From Curtanaerobium respiraculi (lineage in GTDB: Bacteria > Actinomycetota > Coriobacteriia > Coriobacteriales > Eggerthellaceae): DNA of 64,000 bases. A program made the position numbers and the translations under genes. Numbering within the stretch: position 1 is the first letter of the stretch; every line of letters begins with the position of its first letter. Under the pieces are notes generated by a model. That model did not search any database. It was not told the DNA's origin and worked only from the letters and a program-made list of their open reading frames with translations. Below, in pieces: positions 35,775 through 44,680 of the stretch. The DNA is taken from contig NZ_JANIPD030000042.1 of assembly GCF_024609215.1 (NCBI RefSeq), forward strand, positions 41,739-105,738. The letters are read 5' to 3'.

Positions 35775-38339
35775 TCATGGCAGGGGGAGATCGGCCGGTG
35801 CTTGCCACGCCCAGTTGCCGCTCGCAACCCCCGGCACGTTCATGCGCGCGGAGTCGTCCAGCCCGAGCGCATCCTGCAGCTGCATGATGGCGACCTTCGC
35901 ACCCGACGCGGCGATCTTCCGGCGGAGCTCGCGCGCTATCCCACGAGCCCGCTCAAGCGCTTCCGCATCCGGCTCGCACCCACCGGCCCCGCAATATCGC
36001 CCGAGCATCCATCCGACCAATGTGGATGTGTCGTGCGTGCTCGTATAGACGATCGCGTCCGGCAACGGACGCCAATCGCCCCGCGGGTCGGCATCGTCGA
36101 ACTGAATCACCTCCATTCCCATGAATCCGGCCTGCGCGCGCAGGGCGCGAACCGCCGGCGTGATGATCCCCAGATCCTCCGCCACCAAGGGAAGCGGCCC
36201 GAACGCGTCGTAGGCGTGCTGGAACAGGTCGAGCCCCGGGCCGAAGTTCCACGCGCCATCGAGGGCTCGCTTGCCTTGGGGAATCGAATAGAACGACGAA
36301 AAACCCAGGAAATGATCGAGCCGCACGTAATCGTAGCACGCGAACGCGCGGGCGAACCGGTCCATCCACCATCCGTATCCGGTGGCGCGCATCTCGCTCC
36401 AGCGATAGGTCGGACTGCCCCATATCTGACCGTCTGCAGAAAGGGGGTCGGGCGGGCAGCCCGCCACGGCCGACGGCGTGCCGCCCTCATCGACATCGAA
36501 CATGCCGCGATGGGCCCATACGTCGGCCGAATCCGCCGAAACGTACATGGGCATATCGCCGATGATCGAGATTCCGCAGTCGTTCGCGTAGGCGCGCAGA
36601 TCGTTCCACTGGCGATGGAATTCGTATTGCAGGCAGCATTCAACCTCGATTCGGGAAGCGAGGGAAGGGTCTTCCGCAAGCCTCGGGTCCCATGAGCGGC
36701 ACCGCTCCGGCCACTCCCACCAGGGAGCGCCCCCGTGCGCGGCCTTCAGTGCCGAGAACGTCGCATAGGGAAGCAGCCATGCGCGGTTCGCCTCCTCGAA
36801 GGCGCGGTAGCCCCCATCGGACGCGAGCCGCCCGATCCGGTCGACCGCGCCCTTCTCGCCGCCTTCCAACAGCGCCTTGTTCCCCGCGAAGGCAGACGGA
36901 CCGGCATAGGGCGAGCCGAACGCGTCGGCGGGGTTGATCGGAAGGACCTGCCAGTAGGAGTACCCGCAGCCGGCCAGCCAATCGACGAACCGCTTCGCCG
37001 GCTTCCCCAGCGTTCCCGGGCCGTCAAGGTTGGGCAGCGAGGTGATGTGGCAGATTATCCCCGTGCCGGGCTCGAGCGGCTTCTGCAGGCGCTGCTCGTC
37101 GTGGAAATACAGCACGGCGGTGCCCAGCGGCCACAGGAACACCTCCGCCTCGGGCGGGCGCCCTTGCACGGTGCGGACCGGCACCGGCTTGCCGCCGATC
37201 ACGTCGTCCACGCATCCCGCTTCCATCGGAACGCGCACGGTATGCTTGGCCTGCGTGCTCTGGTTCGCGATCACGCACACGGCGGCCCGATCGGTGCGCC
37301 GCCACACCGCCATCACGTCGTCGTTCAACGCGATGGGCTCGAAGCTCCCCCGGGCGAGCGCGTCCATCGACTTGCGCACGCCGATGGCGTTGCGGTAGAC
37401 GGTGAAGCAGTTGGCGTCCCACCCCGTGGAAGGAGCATCCGCATCGACGCCTTCGAGAGTGCGGGCGAACCCCTCCCTCCCCTGCTCATCGCCCCCGTAT
37501 ACGCAGGGGATGCCGGGCAGGGACATCTGCAGAAGAGCCGCGATCCACAGGCGGCTCACCGCTAGGTCGTGCTGGCCGCGGTTCAGCGAGAAGGCGGCCC
37601 GCTGGGAGGGGGAGAGGGCCGATGCCGCCGGCGCATCGCCCAGCCGTGTGAGCAGGCGGTCGCGATCCGGGCCGCCCAGGGCGACCTCCGCGCGGGAGAT
37701 ACCGCCGGGCACGCAGGTCTCGCGCAGCATTTCAAGCTGGATCGCGACCTGCCGGGCGTTTTTCTTCCGTGTGGCGAAATCGACGATGGCATCTCCCATC
37801 GCCGCACCGAGGCCCGAATCCCCGGGTTCGGGGGGAGCGGGCATCGTGATGCCCAGCGGCTTGAGGCCGCCGAGCCCTGCACGCGCTGCCTCACGGCCGT
37901 CCTTCCCCCCAGGGAACCGGTACGCGATATCATCCGAAACCGATGGCTCGTCCGCATCGGGGCGTTCGCCCTCGAGCACCTGGAGCAAGAACGACGGCGG
38001 CTCCCCCATCGCGAAATCGCCCGCGCCCACCGGTCCGGCCCCCGTCGCGCCGTACTGCCACACGGCCCCGTCGGCTGCAGCGATGTTGAACCGGTACCAC
38101 AGGGCGCCGGCGCGATCCGGCTTCACGGACGCGGCGAACCTGATCGCGCCATGCTCCCCGCCATCCGTTCGCTCCATGGGAACCAGGCGCTCGCCTTCTC
38201 CCTCTATCCACAGCCGCAACCATGCGACGGCGGCGGGCTCGTCCCACACGTCAACGGCAAGATCGACCGACTCACCTGCGAATATCGCGCCGAACGGATT
38301 GCGAAACGCCTCGACCGATGTGTTATGCAGCGCTCTCAT
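35775..38339 (-). CDS. malQ: 4-alpha-glucanotransferase (GH77) fused to a degenerate GH13-like domain
   Basis: The C-terminal half (from about residue 416) is a complete GH77 amylomaltase that transfers maltodextrin chains; its catalytic residues sit in YVRLDHF (Asp about 672), VAEDLG (Glu about 720) and TSTHDT (Asp about 770). The N-terminal half has a starch-binding-like beta domain (1-115) and a GH13-like tail (SLPGIPCVYGGDEQGREGF), but the segment with the GH13 nucleophile and acid/base is missing. GGAGGAGG precedes ATG 38339. The N-terminal part probably only binds glucan. Confidence 0.9.
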   Translation of the reverse strand: MRALHNTSVEAFRNPFGAIFAGESVDLAVDVWDEPAAVAWLRLWIEGEGERLVPMERTDGGEHGAIRFAASVKPDRAGALWYRFNIAAADGAVWQYGATGAGPVGAGDFAMGEPPSFLLQVLEGERPDADEPSVSDDIAYRFPGGKDGREAARAGLGGLKPLGITMPAPPEPGDSGLGAAMGDAIVDFATRKKNARQVAIQLEMLRETCVPGGISRAEVALGGPDRDRLLTRLGDAPAASALSPSQRAAFSLNRGQHDLAVSRLWIAALLQMSLPGIPCVYGGDEQGREGFARTLEGVDADAPSTGWDANCFTVYRNAIGVRKSMDALARGSFEPIALNDDVMAVWRRTDRAAVCVIANQSTQAKHTVRVPMEAGCVDDVIGGKPVPVRTVQGRPPEAEVFLWPLGTAVLYFHDEQRLQKPLEPGTGIICHITSLPNLDGPGTLGKPAKRFVDWLAGCGYSYWQVLPINPADAFGSPYAGPSAFAGNKALLEGGEKGAVDRIGRLASDGGYRAFEEANRAWLLPYATFSALKAAHGGAPWWEWPERCRSWDPRLAEDPSLASRIEVECCLQYEFHRQWNDLRAYANDCGISIIGDMPMYVSADSADVWAHRGMFDVDEGGTPSAVAGCPPDPLSADGQIWGSPTYRWSEMRATGYGWWMDRFARAFACYDYVRLDHFLGFSSFYSIPQGKRALDGAWNFGPGLDLFQHAYDAFGPLPLVAEDLGIITPAVRALRAQAGFMGMEVIQFDDADPRGDWRPLPDAIVYTSTHDTSTLVGWMLGRYCGAGGCEPDAEALERARGIARELRRKIAASGAKVAIMQLQDALGLDDSARMNVPGVASGNWAWQAPADLPLP

Positions 38340-38737
38340 GGAAGCCTCCTCCGCCCGGCGGAGCAGCGGATAGATCGCGCGATGCCGGAAAATCTCGAAT
38401 GCGTGCCTATGATAGGGCACTTTCGCGCGCGGCGGGAGAACCGTTTTTGCGCACCCGCAACGCATCCATCGACCGGGTTCCATCCCGTCGCGGCCATCCC
38501 CCGCCCCGGTTCGCCCTTCCGCGCATCTGCACTCCCTCGGCTGACGGCTTGGGGAACAGCGTCCGCCGCCCCGCGGAACCATCGGACCACCAACAGCCCT
38601 TTCGCTATCCATCGCCGTCGGAAATTCGATCGCCAAGCCCCATCCGATCACCATCGGGGTCCGCAGCCATCGAAAAACCCGTCGAAAACCCCTGCCTCGA
38701 TTTCACGGTATGATGTCCGGACAGGAAAGGAGCGCCC
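38340..38737. promoter_or_regulatory. Divergent intergenic region, 398 bp
   Basis: It separates the minus-strand glucanotransferase and the plus-strand hydrolase genes and must carry both promoters. I see no repeat, riboswitch or small gene that I can support. Confidence 0.4.
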
Positions 38738-39430
38738 ATGCTCGAGCCCATTGCGGAAACCATCGACGGGAAACTCGTCACCGTCTATCCATCCACTCAC
38801 GCCCCCGCCCCCATCGTTTTCAGTAACGACTACGTGGAAAACGGCGAGGGGGTTCTCGCGCATTGCGCGGCCGAAGGATCCGGCCCGTTCCATCTGGTCA
38901 CCATCTCCCAAATGCGATGGGACGAAGACCTTTCTCCTTGGGCGGCGGATCCGGTCGTCTCCGAAGAGGACCACTTCACCGGTGAGGCGAAACGGCACCT
39001 GGGTTGGATGCTGGACGCGGTTGCCCCCTTTGCCGAAGATGCGCTCGGCTGTCAGCCTGCCGAAAAGATCATCGCCGGCTATTCGATGGCAGGCCTGTTC
39101 GCGCTGTACGCGTCCTATCTCACCGACGTATTCGACGGTGCGGTATGCGTATCGGGCAGCGTGTGGTTCCCCGGCTTCTTGGATTTTTGCCGCGCGCACG
39201 CCTTTCCGAAGAACCCGCTGGCCATCTACCTCTCCTTGGGGGATAGGGAATCCGCGTCGCGCAACGCGGTCCTGCGCACCACGCAGCGCGCCATGGAGCA
39301 GTTGCGCGATGAATTCGGCAGCAGACATATCCCCACCGTGTTCGAGCTGAACCCCGGCAACCATTTCCACGATATGGATTTGCGCATGGCGAAGGGCATC
39401 GGCTGGATCCTACGCGCGATGTCGGCGTGA
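38738..39430 (+). CDS. Alpha/beta-hydrolase fold esterase-like protein
   Basis: This 230-aa protein has the nucleophile elbow GYSMAG (Ser in mid-protein), then SLGDRE with a likely acid and PGNHFHD with the catalytic histidine. It resembles the putative esterase/enterochelin esterase-like branch of the superfamily. No signal peptide is visible, so it acts in the cytoplasm. GAAAGGAG precedes the ATG. Substrate is unknown. Confidence 0.82.
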   Translation: MLEPIAETIDGKLVTVYPSTHAPAPIVFSNDYVENGEGVLAHCAAEGSGPFHLVTISQMRWDEDLSPWAADPVVSEEDHFTGEAKRHLGWMLDAVAPFAEDALGCQPAEKIIAGYSMAGLFALYASYLTDVFDGAVCVSGSVWFPGFLDFCRAHAFPKNPLAIYLSLGDRESASRNAVLRTTQRAMEQLRDEFGSRHIPTVFELNPGNHFHDMDLRMAKGIGWILRAMSA

Positions 39431-39499
39431 AGGCGATTGCCTCGGCGAGCTGCCGACGCTCGCAAACGACGCTCGCAGGCAAACGGATGCGCTTCGCGC

Positions 39500-39547
39500 A
39501 GGGGTTCCCGCCCGCCGTTAGCACGCGCAGGGCGGACGGGAACCCCT
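39500..39547. terminator. Hairpin between convergent genes
   Basis: AGGGGTTCCCG pairs with CGGGAACCCCT; the stem continues with one mismatch through CCGCC/GGCGG around a ~13-nt loop. It lies between the ends of the hydrolase (plus) and etfA (minus), a usual place for a bidirectional terminator, although no long T-run follows. Confidence 0.6.
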
Positions 39548-39552
39548 CACGC

Positions 39553-40560
39553 TCACGCTTCCTTCTTCGCCTTGATCGCAGCGGTGAGGGCGGGCACGAC
39601 CTCGAACATGTCGCCGACGATACCGTAATCGCACGCCTTGAAGATGGGCGCGTTGGGATCGCTGTTGATGGCGATGATGCGGTCGGAGCCGCTGATGCCG
39701 GCCATATGCTGGATGGCGCCCGAGATGCCCACGGCGATGTAGACCTTCGGACCTACGCTCTTGCCGGTCTGCCCGACTTGCCGCGCCGGCACGGCCCAAC
39801 CGCTTTCGACGGCGGCGCGGGAGGCGCCCATGCTGGCATCCAGCACGTCGGCCAGCTCGCGCAGCAGCGCGAACCCCTTCTCGCCGTGCGTGCCGCGTCC
39901 GCCGGACACGATGAATTCCGCCCCCTCGAGGTCCTTGCCCTCGGCATTCTCCTCGGGGAAGAAATCGATCAGCTGGGTGCGGATCGTGGCGGGATCCACA
40001 TGGAATTCCTCGCGGATGACGGTCGCCTTCCCCTCCACAGGGTCCGTCGCCTTGAACACGCCCGGGCGCACGGTTCCCATTTGCGGGCGGCTGTCGGGGC
40101 ACAGGATGGTCGCCAGCAGGTTGCCGCCGAACGTCGGGCGCGTCCACGCCACGTTGCCGGTTTCCTCGTCGATGCCCAGCTCGGTGCAATCGGCGGTGAG
40201 GCCGGTCTGCAGGCGGCATGCCACGCGGGGGGCGAAATCGCGCCCCGTGTCGGTCGCGCCCACCATGACGGTGGTCGGGCCGTATTTCGTGATCAGGTGG
40301 CACAGCGCCTGATCGTATGCATCGGTGGTGAACTGACGGTACTCCGGTCCCTCCACGACGATGATCTCATCGGCGCCATGAGCATTCGCTGCCTCGATGG
40401 CGGACTCCACGCCGTCCCCGATGATAACCGCGACAAGTTTGCCGCCTTGCTTCGCCGCAAGCTCGCCACCTGGATTCAGCAGCTCGATTCCGACTGGCTT
40501 CGCAGCGCCTTCCTCATCCGTTTCGATGAACACCCACAGGTCCTTGGTTTTCGTTTCCAT
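39553..40560 (-). CDS. etfA: Electron transfer flavoprotein alpha subunit
   Basis: EtfA binds FAD and passes electrons between acyl-CoA or other dehydrogenases and a quinone or ferredoxin partner. The 335-aa chain has the C-terminal FAD domain with [29 protein letters not shown] and [11 protein letters not shown]. Sequences [13 protein letters not shown] and [13 protein letters not shown] resemble those of clostridial electron-bifurcating Etfs, so bifurcation is possible. It lies 11 bp after etfB and downstream of an SDR gene. Confidence 0.95.
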   Translation of the reverse strand: METKTKDLWVFIETDEEGAAKPVGIELLNPGGELAAKQGGKLVAVIIGDGVESAIEAANAHGADEIIVVEGPEYRQFTTDAYDQALCHLITKYGPTTVMVGATDTGRDFAPRVACRLQTGLTADCTELGIDEETGNVAWTRPTFGGNLLATILCPDSRPQMGTVRPGVFKATDPVEGKATVIREEFHVDPATIRTQLIDFFPEENAEGKDLEGAEFIVSGGRGTHGEKGFALLRELADVLDASMGASRAAVESGWAVPARQVGQTGKSVGPKVYIAVGISGAIQHMAGISGSDRIIAINSDPNAPIFKACDYGIVGDMFEVVPALTAAIKAKKEA

Positions 40561-40571
40561 GCGAGTCCCTC

Positions 40572-41378
40572 CTAAAATGCCCCTGCGGCGGACAGCATAT
40601 CGGCCAGTTTCTGGGCGTTCGCCTGCGCAGAGCCTTCGTCGATCATCTCCGCGTTGGTCTTGACCTCGGCGGTGCGGGTCCTGCGCACTTTGGTGGGAGA
40701 GCCCTTCAGGCCGGTATGGGCACGGTCGAGGCTCTCCAGGTCATCGGCAACCACCTGCCGGATCTCGGCATGCTTCGCGGCGAGCTTGCGCCTGATCGTG
40801 GGCGGGCGCACCGCGAACGTCGGCTTCGAGAACGTGACCACGCAGGGGAGCTGCACCCCGATCACCGCGATGCCGTCCTCGCGCTGCTTGCTCACCTTCA
40901 GCGTATCGCCCGCCAATTCGCAGGCGAGCCCGCATGTGACCTGGGGCCAACCGAGATGCTCGGCCATTTCGGGCCCCACCTGCGCGGTGTCGCCGTCGAT
41001 GGCCTGCTTGCCGCAGAAAATCATGTCGAATTTCGCTCCGGTATCGGCCTCGATCTTCTTCACGACCTCCGAGAGGATATAGCTCGTGGCGAACGTGTCC
41101 GACCCGCCGAACACGCGATCGGTCGCGAGATATGCATCGTCCGCGGCGATCTCCATGCATTCGCGCAGTGCGGCGGTCGCCTGCGGCGGCCCCATGGTCA
41201 GCACGGAGATCTTGGCCTCGGGATGGGAATCCTTGATGCGCGCGGCTGCCTCGAGCGCGTACTTGTCGAAGGTGTTCACGATGCTGGGCACGCCCTTGCG
41301 GATAAGCGTGTTCTTGACCGGGTCGATTTTGATCTCGGTCGTATCCGGTACTTGTTTGACGCAGACGAGAATGTTCAT
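40572..41378 (-). CDS. etfB: Electron transfer flavoprotein beta subunit
   Basis: EtfB (268 aa) forms the heterodimer with EtfA and binds AMP or the second FAD. It begins MNILVCVKQVPDTTEIKID and has the DGDTAQVGPEMAEHLG motif of the nucleotide-binding loop. GAGG stands before ATG 41378. It lies between the SDR gene (99 bp upstream) and etfA, so all three are probably one transcript feeding electrons from a dehydrogenase. Confidence 0.95.
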   Translation of the reverse strand: MNILVCVKQVPDTTEIKIDPVKNTLIRKGVPSIVNTFDKYALEAAARIKDSHPEAKISVLTMGPPQATAALRECMEIAADDAYLATDRVFGGSDTFATSYILSEVVKKIEADTGAKFDMIFCGKQAIDGDTAQVGPEMAEHLGWPQVTCGLACELAGDTLKVSKQREDGIAVIGVQLPCVVTFSKPTFAVRPPTIRRKLAAKHAEIRQVVADDLESLDRAHTGLKGSPTKVRRTRTAEVKTNAEMIDEGSAQANAQKLADMLSAAGAF

Positions 41379-41477
41379 AGTGCCTCGCTTTCGATTCCCT
41401 TGCATGTATCGTGAGGTGCGATGCGCTCGCGCCCGAAGTCGGGCGGCAGCAAGCATGCCGCCCGAGCATGTACCCGT

Positions 41478-42320
41478 TTACACGGCGGTGTAACCGCCAT
41501 CGATGGCGATCGCAGCACCGGTGATGAACTGGGCGTCGTCGGAAACGAGGAAGTTGATGAGCTTGGCGACCTCTTCCGCCTCGCCGAGGCGCTTCATGGG
41601 ATGGAGCTCGCTGTACAGCTTGCGGTTCTCCTCGTCGATGAGCGGCGTCTTGATCACACCCGGGCACACGGCGTTCACGCGGATGCCCTCAGGAGCGTAC
41701 ATGGTGCCCGCCGCGCGCGTCATCTGGACAACGCCGCCCTTGCTGGCGCTATAGGCGACATTGTTGGGTACGGCGACCAGGCCGAACATGCTGGCGAGAT
41801 TGACGATGGCGCCGCCCGTCCCCTGCTTGAGCATCTGCTTGATGGCCCACTTGTCGGTGATCATCACCCCGGTGAAGTCCACGCCGTTGACTTTATTCCA
41901 ATTCTCCAGCGTCTCGGTGGCAACGGGATTGTTGTCCCCGCCGATGCCCGCGGAAGCGACGCAGATATCCAGCTTGCCGTAGGTGTCGACAGCAAGCTTG
42001 ACCGCAGCCTGCACATCCTCTTCCTTCGCAACGTTCGCACGGACGCCGGTCGCGCCGATCTCCTTGGCGACGTCCAGCACCTTGGGGCTGTAGTCCGCGA
42101 TGACAACTTGGGCGCCGTTCGCTATGAAGAGCTTGGCGGCCGCAAGGCCCAAACCGCTCGCTCCGCCGGTGATGAGGGCAACTTTATCGGTGAGGTCCCC
42201 CAGAAGGGCGGATTGCGTGGCAACGGGGCTGCCGGCAAGGACCTTCGCCGCCTCCAATCCCAGACCGCTCGCGTTGTCGTGAACCAATTCTTCGGGGCTT
42301 TCGAACTCGACTTCTGCCAT
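41478..42320 (-). CDS. SDR-family oxidoreductase with duplicated N-terminal motif
   Basis: This 280-aa short-chain dehydrogenase has the cofactor loop TGGASGLG (residues 51-58), an NLAS serine region and YSASKGG catalytic Tyr/Lys. A 45-residue N-terminal extension contains ASGLGLEAAKVLA (17-29), nearly copying the genuine ASGLGLAAAKLF (54-65). AGGAGG precedes the ATG. It heads the SDR-etfB-etfA group, so it may oxidise a hydroxy compound or support Etf-linked beta-oxidation-type chemistry; substrate is not fixed. Confidence 0.9.
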   Translation of the reverse strand: MAEVEFESPEELVHDNASGLGLEAAKVLAGSPVATQSALLGDLTDKVALITGGASGLGLAAAKLFIANGAQVVIADYSPKVLDVAKEIGATGVRANVAKEEDVQAAVKLAVDTYGKLDICVASAGIGGDNNPVATETLENWNKVNGVDFTGVMITDKWAIKQMLKQGTGGAIVNLASMFGLVAVPNNVAYSASKGGVVQMTRAAGTMYAPEGIRVNAVCPGVIKTPLIDEENRKLYSELHPMKRLGEAEEVAKLINFLVSDDAQFITGAAIAIDGGYTAV

Positions 42321-42465
42321 GAGGGTACCTCCTAAAGGTGGTGGAGAACGTTCTTGATGAACGACTGGCCCCTACTGTGGGCAAGCGCAGCACAATTTCG
42401 AAGAAGGGAAAACCCCAGTGACGGCGAGTGGGGAGTAATCGGCATCGAAGTGGTCTATCGATAGG

Positions 42466-42493
42466 AAAAGCGGCCTCGCCGAAACGAAGCCGC
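42466..42493 (-). terminator. Rho-independent terminator
   Basis: GCGGCCTCG and CGAAGCCGC pair with one mismatch around a short loop; on the minus strand TTTT follows. It lies about 30 bp after the stop of the MarR/RGG gene. Confidence 0.7.
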
Positions 42494-42521
42494 CCTTGTC
42501 GGAATAGCCTTGCGAAACGGG

Positions 42522-43406
42522 TTAGTCGCGGTAGCCGCCGCGATCGTTGCCGCGGTTCCCACCGAATCCGCCGCGATTCCCGCTGAAGCCGCCGCGCCCG
42601 CCGCGGTCGTTGCCATGGTACCCGCCGCGATCGCCGCCGCGGCCCCCGCCGAAGCCGCCGCGGTCGTTCCCGCGGAAACCTCCGCGATCGTTGCGGTCGC
42701 CTCCGCGGTAGCCGCCGCGATCGTTCCCGCGGTTCCCGCCGAATCCGCCGCGCCCGCCGCGGTCGCCCCCGCGATATCCGCCCCTGCGGTCGTCGCCGCG
42801 GCGCTCCTTGCGCTCATCGGTGATACCCGTCGCCTCAAGGGCGGCGCTCACCTGCGACAGCATGCGCCGGAACTTCTCAATCGCCTCGTCGGTGAGGCCG
42901 GGGATGAACGTCTCGCCCTTCACGATGGAGGGGGAATCGGCTGCGGCGATGGCGCGCCCGCTATCGGTGATGGAGATCTTCACCACGCGCATATCCGGCT
43001 CTTCGGGAAGTTCGCGCACGACGGCGCCGGCTTCTTCGAGAAGCTCCATGTCCCGATCGAGCACGCGGAGGCGCAGGCCCAGCAGCTCGGCGATCTCCTC
43101 TTGCGCCATATGCGATTTCAACTCGAGCAGCTTGAGGGCGCGCACGAGTTCGGCGTTCTTCTCCTTGGTCTTCTCACGTACCTCGTCCATCGCGGCGACG
43201 CGCTGATTCAGCAAACGGGCCGTCTTGAATGCGGCATCGAGCAGCGCCTTCTCGCGCTCCGCCGGATCGACCGCCTCAGAGGGCCCCTCGTTGACGGCGT
43301 CCGCCGTCTCGACGCCCTCGGCCTCCGGCTGTTCCCCGGAACCTGCCTCTTCCTGTTCAACCTGCTCGGCGGCATCTTCCACGTTGATGATCTCTTCTTC
43401 GGACAT
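42522..43406 (-). CDS. MarR-like winged-helix protein with RGG-rich disordered tail
   Basis: This 294-aa protein has an acidic N-terminus (1-50), a winged-helix domain like MarR regulators (about 55-165; helices HMAQEEIAELLGLRLRVLDRD, wing MRVVKISITDSG), a helical linker, and about 95 residues made almost only of Gly, Arg, Asn, Asp and aromatic residues in RGG, RGGF, RGGY and GNRG units. Such tails bind RNA and promote condensates. DNA here is repetitive. ATG 43406 is preceded by a purine run. A dedicated terminator follows. Role unknown; nucleic-acid binding is likely. Confidence 0.82.
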   Translation of the reverse strand: MSEEEIINVEDAAEQVEQEEAGSGEQPEAEGVETADAVNEGPSEAVDPAEREKALLDAAFKTARLLNQRVAAMDEVREKTKEKNAELVRALKLLELKSHMAQEEIAELLGLRLRVLDRDMELLEEAGAVVRELPEEPDMRVVKISITDSGRAIAAADSPSIVKGETFIPGLTDEAIEKFRRMLSQVSAALEATGITDERKERRGDDRRGGYRGGDRGGRGGFGGNRGNDRGGYRGGDRNDRGGFRGNDRGGFGGGRGGDRGGYHGNDRGGRGGFSGNRGGFGGNRGNDRGGYRD

Positions 43407-43704
43407 GTCAGTCTCTCTCTTCCCGCGCTCTCGCGCCCGCGCTCCCGCGCAATCGTTTCCACCGCTCCCGCGGTGCATTTCAAAAGCCGCAACCTTGCGG
43501 CAGCCGGGAATCCATGCGCCCGGCACTGGGGGGATAAAAGCCAAAGGCTCAGGTCCGCCCCGGCAATCGAGCGAACGGTCTCGTTCGCTGGCTCGATTCT
43601 ACGTGGCGGCGGGAAACCTCCCCGCCGGAAACCCCTAGACTCCTCAAATGAAACATCGGATTGCGGTACCATGCACACAAAGCACGCACACGTTAGGAGC
43701 GTCC

Positions 43705-44643
43705 ATGCCCGCCATCATCACGCACGATCTCTTCGGCCGCGATTTCCACCAGCGCGCTCCCCAGCTCGTCGGTTCCGGAAAGGACGAGCGCCTCGCCTTC
43801 CTCCTCGGCAACCAGGGGCCCGATCCGCTTTTTTACGCGGTCGCCGATTTCCGCATCCGGCAATGGGCGCATGCGGGCACCGTGATGCACCAGCAGAACT
43901 CCGCCGCGCTCCTTGCGGCGCTTCCCCACGCAGTCGCCGCCCTTCCGCCGACCGATCGCGCCGTCGGCCGGGCGTGGGCCCATGGATTCATGTGCCATTA
44001 CGCGCTCGACAGCACGATGCATCCCTTGGTGCACGCGATCGTCTACGCGCTCTGCGACGCGGGCGTCCAGGGGTTCTCGCGGCAAGACGCCTCGATGGTG
44101 CACGGTGTGGTGGAAAGCGATCTCGACGAGATGGCGCTTTCCGTCAAAAAGGGGGTGACGGTGCGCGAGTTCAAGCCCTACGAGCGCATCCTCCGAGGCG
44201 ACGCCGTCCTGCTCGATGCTTGCTCGTCCCTGTTCAGCACGCTGGCGCGCCGCGCCTTCGGATATGCGATGCCGAGGGGAACCTATGCGGACGCCGTGCG
44301 GGCGTTCCGGCGCGTGCAGCGATTCCTCTACGCGCCGGGCGAGACGAAAAGGAGGCTCGTCAAACGGGCGGAGCAAAGGCTCACGCACGGCTATTCCCGC
44401 TACGACGCCATGGCCCATCGCGCGATACTGCACGAGCGGAGCGATTTCGACAACGAGGAGCATGTCCCGTGGATCAACCCCTTCACCGGCGCGCAGAGCG
44501 ATGCGAGCTTTTGGGACCTCTACCGTCGCGCCCTCGGGCGGGCGGAAGAGGCCGTTCGCGCGATGGATAAACCGGGATTCGATGTCGAGGCAGCGCTGGG
44601 GCTAACCGGCGGCATCAACTTCAGCGGGAGAATCGCGGACTAG
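43705..44643 (+). CDS. Zinc-dependent phospholipase C family-like protein
   Basis: This 312-aa protein has histidines at the positions expected in the bacterial zinc-dependent phospholipase C-like family: an N-terminal ITHDLFG, GNQGPDPLFY, and HGFMCHYALDSTMHPLVH in a helical bundle. There is no signal peptide, so it is intracellular, unlike secreted phospholipases. TTAGGAG precedes ATG 43705. It lies 37 bp before the dehydratase gene on the same strand and may be co-transcribed. Its substrate is unknown. Confidence 0.8.
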   Translation: MPAIITHDLFGRDFHQRAPQLVGSGKDERLAFLLGNQGPDPLFYAVADFRIRQWAHAGTVMHQQNSAALLAALPHAVAALPPTDRAVGRAWAHGFMCHYALDSTMHPLVHAIVYALCDAGVQGFSRQDASMVHGVVESDLDEMALSVKKGVTVREFKPYERILRGDAVLLDACSSLFSTLARRAFGYAMPRGTYADAVRAFRRVQRFLYAPGETKRRLVKRAEQRLTHGYSRYDAMAHRAILHERSDFDNEEHVPWINPFTGAQSDASFWDLYRRALGRAEEAVRAMDKPGFDVEAALGLTGGINFSGRIAD

Positions 44644-44680
44644 GGGTAACCCCGAAACCCGCCGGAGTATACTTCCCGCC

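Noticed and set aside
42510-44570. Plus-strand open frame opposite the RGG tail, rich in alanine, valine and proline
   Set aside because: The alanine-rich repeats are the reverse reading of the RGG-coding DNA; the minus frame has a conserved winged-helix domain and a terminator.
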